NCBI GenBank assembly: GCA_013002925.1
Contig: JABDLQ010000150.1
Coordinates: forward strand, 1-8,199
Direction of reading: 5' to 3'
Source of the DNA: Gammaproteobacteria bacterium
GTDB lineage: Bacteria > Pseudomonadota > Gammaproteobacteria > Steroidobacterales > SZUA-146
Length of the DNA stretch: 8,199 nucleotides
The first letter of the stretch is position 1, and the number at the start of each line of letters is the position of its first letter. The position numbers and the translations under genes are program-made. Below the pieces are notes generated by a model. The model saw only the letters and a list, made by a program, of their open reading frames with translations. It made no database searches and was not told the origin of the DNA. Positions 6,472-8,199 of this stretch are shown piece after piece.

Positions 6472-7421
6472 GCCGGGCTCACTGGGCGATTTAATGTCTG
6501 CAGCTTGATCAGGCCCAGCAACATCAGTGCTGCCAGACCATTGTGGGCCACGGCCAGAACAATGGGTAATTGGGTGACGATGGCGGCCACGCCCACGGCA
6601 AACTCGGCAATGACAAGCACCAGGATACCGACGGCAGCACCGCGAAACCGGGGGCCCGCGCGCAGGGCAGCAATGCCCGCCGCGAACACCGCCACAACGG
6701 TCAGGATGGCACCGAGGCGATGAGTTTTGTGGATTGCCGCTCTTTCGGCTGCACCGATCGCCACGCCAAAGTCGTTCACCTGGTGTGCACGCTTGAGATT
6801 GAACGCCTGGCTGATAGCCGGTCCCGGCAGCCAGGAACCATGACAGTCAGGGAGACTGCGGCAGGCGATTGCAGCAAAGTTGGCGCTGGTGAAACCGCCA
6901 AGCAGGATTTGCGCAGATACGATCACGAGCGCTGCCACTGTCCAGCCGCGGATTGGGGTAGGCGTGCTGCGTGGCGCCGGTTTGGCGCGTGCAAACACCA
7001 GCCAGCCCAGCAGCGCCAGCATGGAAAAGCCGCCGACCAGGTTTCCCATCACCACCGCCGGGCTATGCAGCGATCCGGATTTGAGTCCCAGTATGGCGAG
7101 GAACAGTGTCAGACCCAGCAAAGCCACGGTGATGAGGCGATTTTGTTTTTTGCCAAATGCAGTAATTGTCATAATAAACACCAGCATGCCCAGCACGGTT
7201 GCCACCAGCCGATGCATCAGGGTTGCAGCGGCGGGTGCCAGTGCGTGATCGGACACGCCCTCCTGGTCTGTACTCAATGGACCCGCTGGCGTGGCCGGCA
7301 CTGCGCCGATGCGGCCATAACAGGCAGGCCAGTCCTCACACCCAATGCCCGAATGCAGAAGACGCAGATAGGCACTTACGAGTATCAGTACGAATACCAG
7401 CACCAGCGCAGTTTTGGCCAT
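6468..7421 (-). CDS. COX15/CtaA family protein of the Cys-pair subtype with a degenerate N-terminal half
   Basis: A 317-residue, eight-helix inner-membrane protein of the heme A synthase family. Family marks are RLLHSGIGCEDWPACYG (20-36) and SANFAAIACRSLPDCHGSW (179-197), which carry the two Cys pairs (28/34 and 187/193) of the bacillar and gammaproteobacterial subtype. The C-terminal half keeps both heme-ligand His (KTHRLGA, His234; AHNGLAAL, His293). In the N-terminal half, where B. subtilis CtaA has its active site, the ExxHR motif reads TLMHR, so His70 is kept but the essential Glu is Thr67. The TM4 AHLLGG motif reads GNLVGG, so that His is Asn127. I checked both codons on the minus strand. 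It probably still binds heme in the C-terminal half but is unlikely to make heme A. It starts 18 bases after the lipoprotein stop with GGGAAAG as ribosome binding site, and overlaps ctaA by four bases. Automatic annotation would simply call it heme A synthase. Confidence 0.92.
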   Translation of the reverse strand: MAKTALVLVFVLILVSAYLRLLHSGIGCEDWPACYGRIGAVPATPAGPLSTDQEGVSDHALAPAAATLMHRLVATVLGMLVFIMTITAFGKKQNRLITVALLGLTLFLAILGLKSGSLHSPAVVMGNLVGGFSMLALLGWLVFARAKPAPRSTPTPIRGWTVAALVIVSAQILLGGFTSANFAAIACRSLPDCHGSWLPGPAISQAFNLKRAHQVNDFGVAIGAAERAAIHKTHRLGAILTVVAVFAAGIAALRAGPRFRGAAVGILVLVIAEFAVGVAAIVTQLPIVLAVAHNGLAALMLLGLIKLQTLNRPVSPA

Positions 7422-7439
7422 GGATTGGACTTTCCCGGG

Positions 7440-8090
7440 TCAGTCTTTCACGCGCGCCAGCTGCAGCGCTTCACCGCGAACGAGGCGCACGGGCCGGGGG
7501 GTTTTTTTCCATTCTACGCGGTCGTGACCGTATTTGAAATCCCAGACCCACGCGGCATCAAACTGAAAATGATAGTCGTTGCTGCTCCAGTAGTCGATGG
7601 GCTGAGCGCGGGTGAAAAAGGCCGTGTTGGTCGTCGGTGGCGATTCGGTCTTGCGGGGATCGCTGATGGACGCCAGCTCATCGCGTAATGGCACCCGCCA
7701 GTCATTGAAGCCACAATGCCCTGCCTCGTTGACCTTGTTGACGTAGGCCCAGGTGTCGCAGTCGCTGCCCTGGCACACACCACCGTTTGCCAGCCCGCGA
7801 TAGTCCACGCCATTCGGTTCATTGGCTTCGTTTGGTGCGTACCAGCTATAAGTATGCCGCAGGTCGTGCAAACCACCATCGTCACTCTTGGTCGCCCACA
7901 TCAACCCGGTATAGCGATCCAGCACGCACGGTGCTTGTCCATTCGGCGCGGCCAGTTCGTTGCCCGAGGCATCGATGGCCACATATTTCGTATCGTGAAT
8001 TGCCGCATCCACAGTGGCGTCATCTGAACAGGCCATTAACCCCAATGGCATGACGGCCACTAACAATCGTGAAACGGTATTCAACTTCAT
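7440..8090 (-). CDS. DUF1566 (Lcl C-terminal domain) lipoprotein
   Basis: A 216-residue predicted lipoprotein. The signal peptide (KLNTVSRLLVAVMPLG) ends in the lipobox LMAC, with lipidated Cys21 followed by Ser, which favours outer-membrane sorting. Residues about 55-206 match the DUF1566/Lcl_C fold: LDRYTGLMWATK (57-68), DTWAYVNKVN (112-121), CGFNDWRVPLRDEL (126-139), NTAFF (155-159), YWSS (167-170), AWVWDFKYG (180-188) and a closing VRLVRG (201-206). Cys55, Cys106, Cys111 and Cys126 could form disulfides. The fold is C-type-lectin-like and its role in most bacteria is unknown. It is the first gene of the heme A/oxidase-assembly operon, which suggests a job in that process or merely co-transcription. 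No heme- or copper-binding motif is evident. The ATG at 8090 has GGAAG ten bases upstream. Confidence 0.85.
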   Translation of the reverse strand: MKLNTVSRLLVAVMPLGLMACSDDATVDAAIHDTKYVAIDASGNELAAPNGQAPCVLDRYTGLMWATKSDDGGLHDLRHTYSWYAPNEANEPNGVDYRGLANGGVCQGSDCDTWAYVNKVNEAGHCGFNDWRVPLRDELASISDPRKTESPPTTNTAFFTRAQPIDYWSSNDYHFQFDAAWVWDFKYGHDRVEWKKTPRPVRLVRGEALQLARVKD

Positions 8091-8130
8091 TTATCTGTAC
8101 TTCCGGTCTGGTCACTCTTCCAATGGGGCT

Positions 8131-8136
8131 ACCCTA
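8131..8136 (-). promoter_or_regulatory. Weak candidate -10 element for the minus-strand operon
   Basis: On the minus strand it reads TAGGGT, matching TATAAT at only 3 of 6 bases but at the important TA and final T. It is placed so that the FNR-type box at 8159-8172 would centre at about -41.5 and the transcript would begin near 8124. It rests mainly on spacing. Confidence 0.3.
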
Positions 8137-8158
8137 CAACCCACTTCGGACGGTGCCC

Positions 8159-8172
8159 TTGATCTAGATCAA
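8159..8172. promoter_or_regulatory. Perfect palindromic FNR/Anr/Dnr box upstream of the heme A operon
   Basis: TTGATCTAGATCAA matches TTGAT-N4-ATCAA at all ten defined bases and is a perfect 14-base palindrome. It lies 69 bases before the lipoprotein ATG. Being symmetrical, it could also serve a divergent gene to the right, beyond the window. It shares 13 bases (TGCCCTTGATCTA, same strand) with the box region at 1448-1460. Confidence 0.8.
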
Positions 8173-8199
8173 TTCCCGCGACGGGCGACGGTGCTACGG

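Noticed and set aside
6570..7688. Plus-strand open frame of 372 codons
   Set aside because: It lies antisense across the CtaA-like gene and into the lipoprotein gene, is rich in Gln, His, Arg and Cys without domain-like structure, and the opposite strand has clear family motifs.
1..8199. tRNA, rRNA, CRISPR array, insertion sequence, integrase or att site
   Set aside because: No clover-leaf-like segment, regular spaced repeats, transposase motif or terminal inverted repeats were seen; nearly all of the window is accounted for by the eight genes.

Overview
The window (about 55-57 % GC by eye) looks like chromosomal DNA of a free-living, respiring gammaproteobacterium. The supports are a Dnr-like CRP/FNR regulator, a HemN-family gene closely resembling the pseudomonad form, a cox-assembly operon of the gammaproteobacterial kind, and a secreted protein with thrombospondin type-3 and dockerin-like C-terminal repeats. 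I cannot place it more finely. All gene identities come from reading motifs, not from a search.

Layout. (1) 2-1228 (+): the 3' end of a large secreted protein, cut by the left window edge. It has a DUF11-like beta domain interrupted by a NIDO-like beta domain, then a TSP3 repeat and two dockerin-like Ca-binding repeats. (2) 1229-1552: no gene. It holds a perfect 12-bp hairpin, two further GC-rich palindromes, an Anr/FNR/Dnr box (TTGATCTATGTCAA) and a matching -10 element. (3) 1553-2941 (+): a HemN-like protein of full family length that has lost the radical-SAM cysteines and the GGGTP SAM motif. (4) 3003-3686 (+): a Dnr-like CRP/FNR regulator with the E-xx-SR recognition helix expected to read TTGAT half-sites. 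(5) 3687-3883: convergent spacer with a likely terminator for the minus-strand operon. (6) 8090 down to 3884 (-): a tight five-gene operon in the order DUF1566 lipoprotein, CtaA-like protein, canonical CtaA, SCO1/SenC copper chaperone, CyoE. Two of its junctions are 4-base ATGA overlaps and the other two gaps are 6 and 18 bases. (7) 8091-8199: the upstream region, with a perfect palindromic FNR-type box TTGATCTAGATCAA.

How the genes fit together. CyoE turns heme B into heme O, CtaA turns heme O into heme A, and SCO supplies copper to the CuA site. The minus-strand operon therefore matures a heme-copper (aa3/caa3-type) cytochrome oxidase whose structural genes are not in the window. Both the HemN-like gene and this operon carry FNR-type boxes, and a regulator able to read such boxes sits between them. 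The window may thus be a small redox- or NO-responsive heme/oxidase island.

The most unusual point is that two heme-pathway family members appear to have lost catalytic residues while keeping intact reading frames. The HemN-like protein has no iron-sulfur ligand set. The first CtaA-like protein lacks the catalytic Glu and one heme-ligand His in its N-terminal half but keeps both His in the C-terminal half. It is immediately followed by a complete CtaA of a different subtype. These may be non-catalytic heme-binding or assembly proteins.
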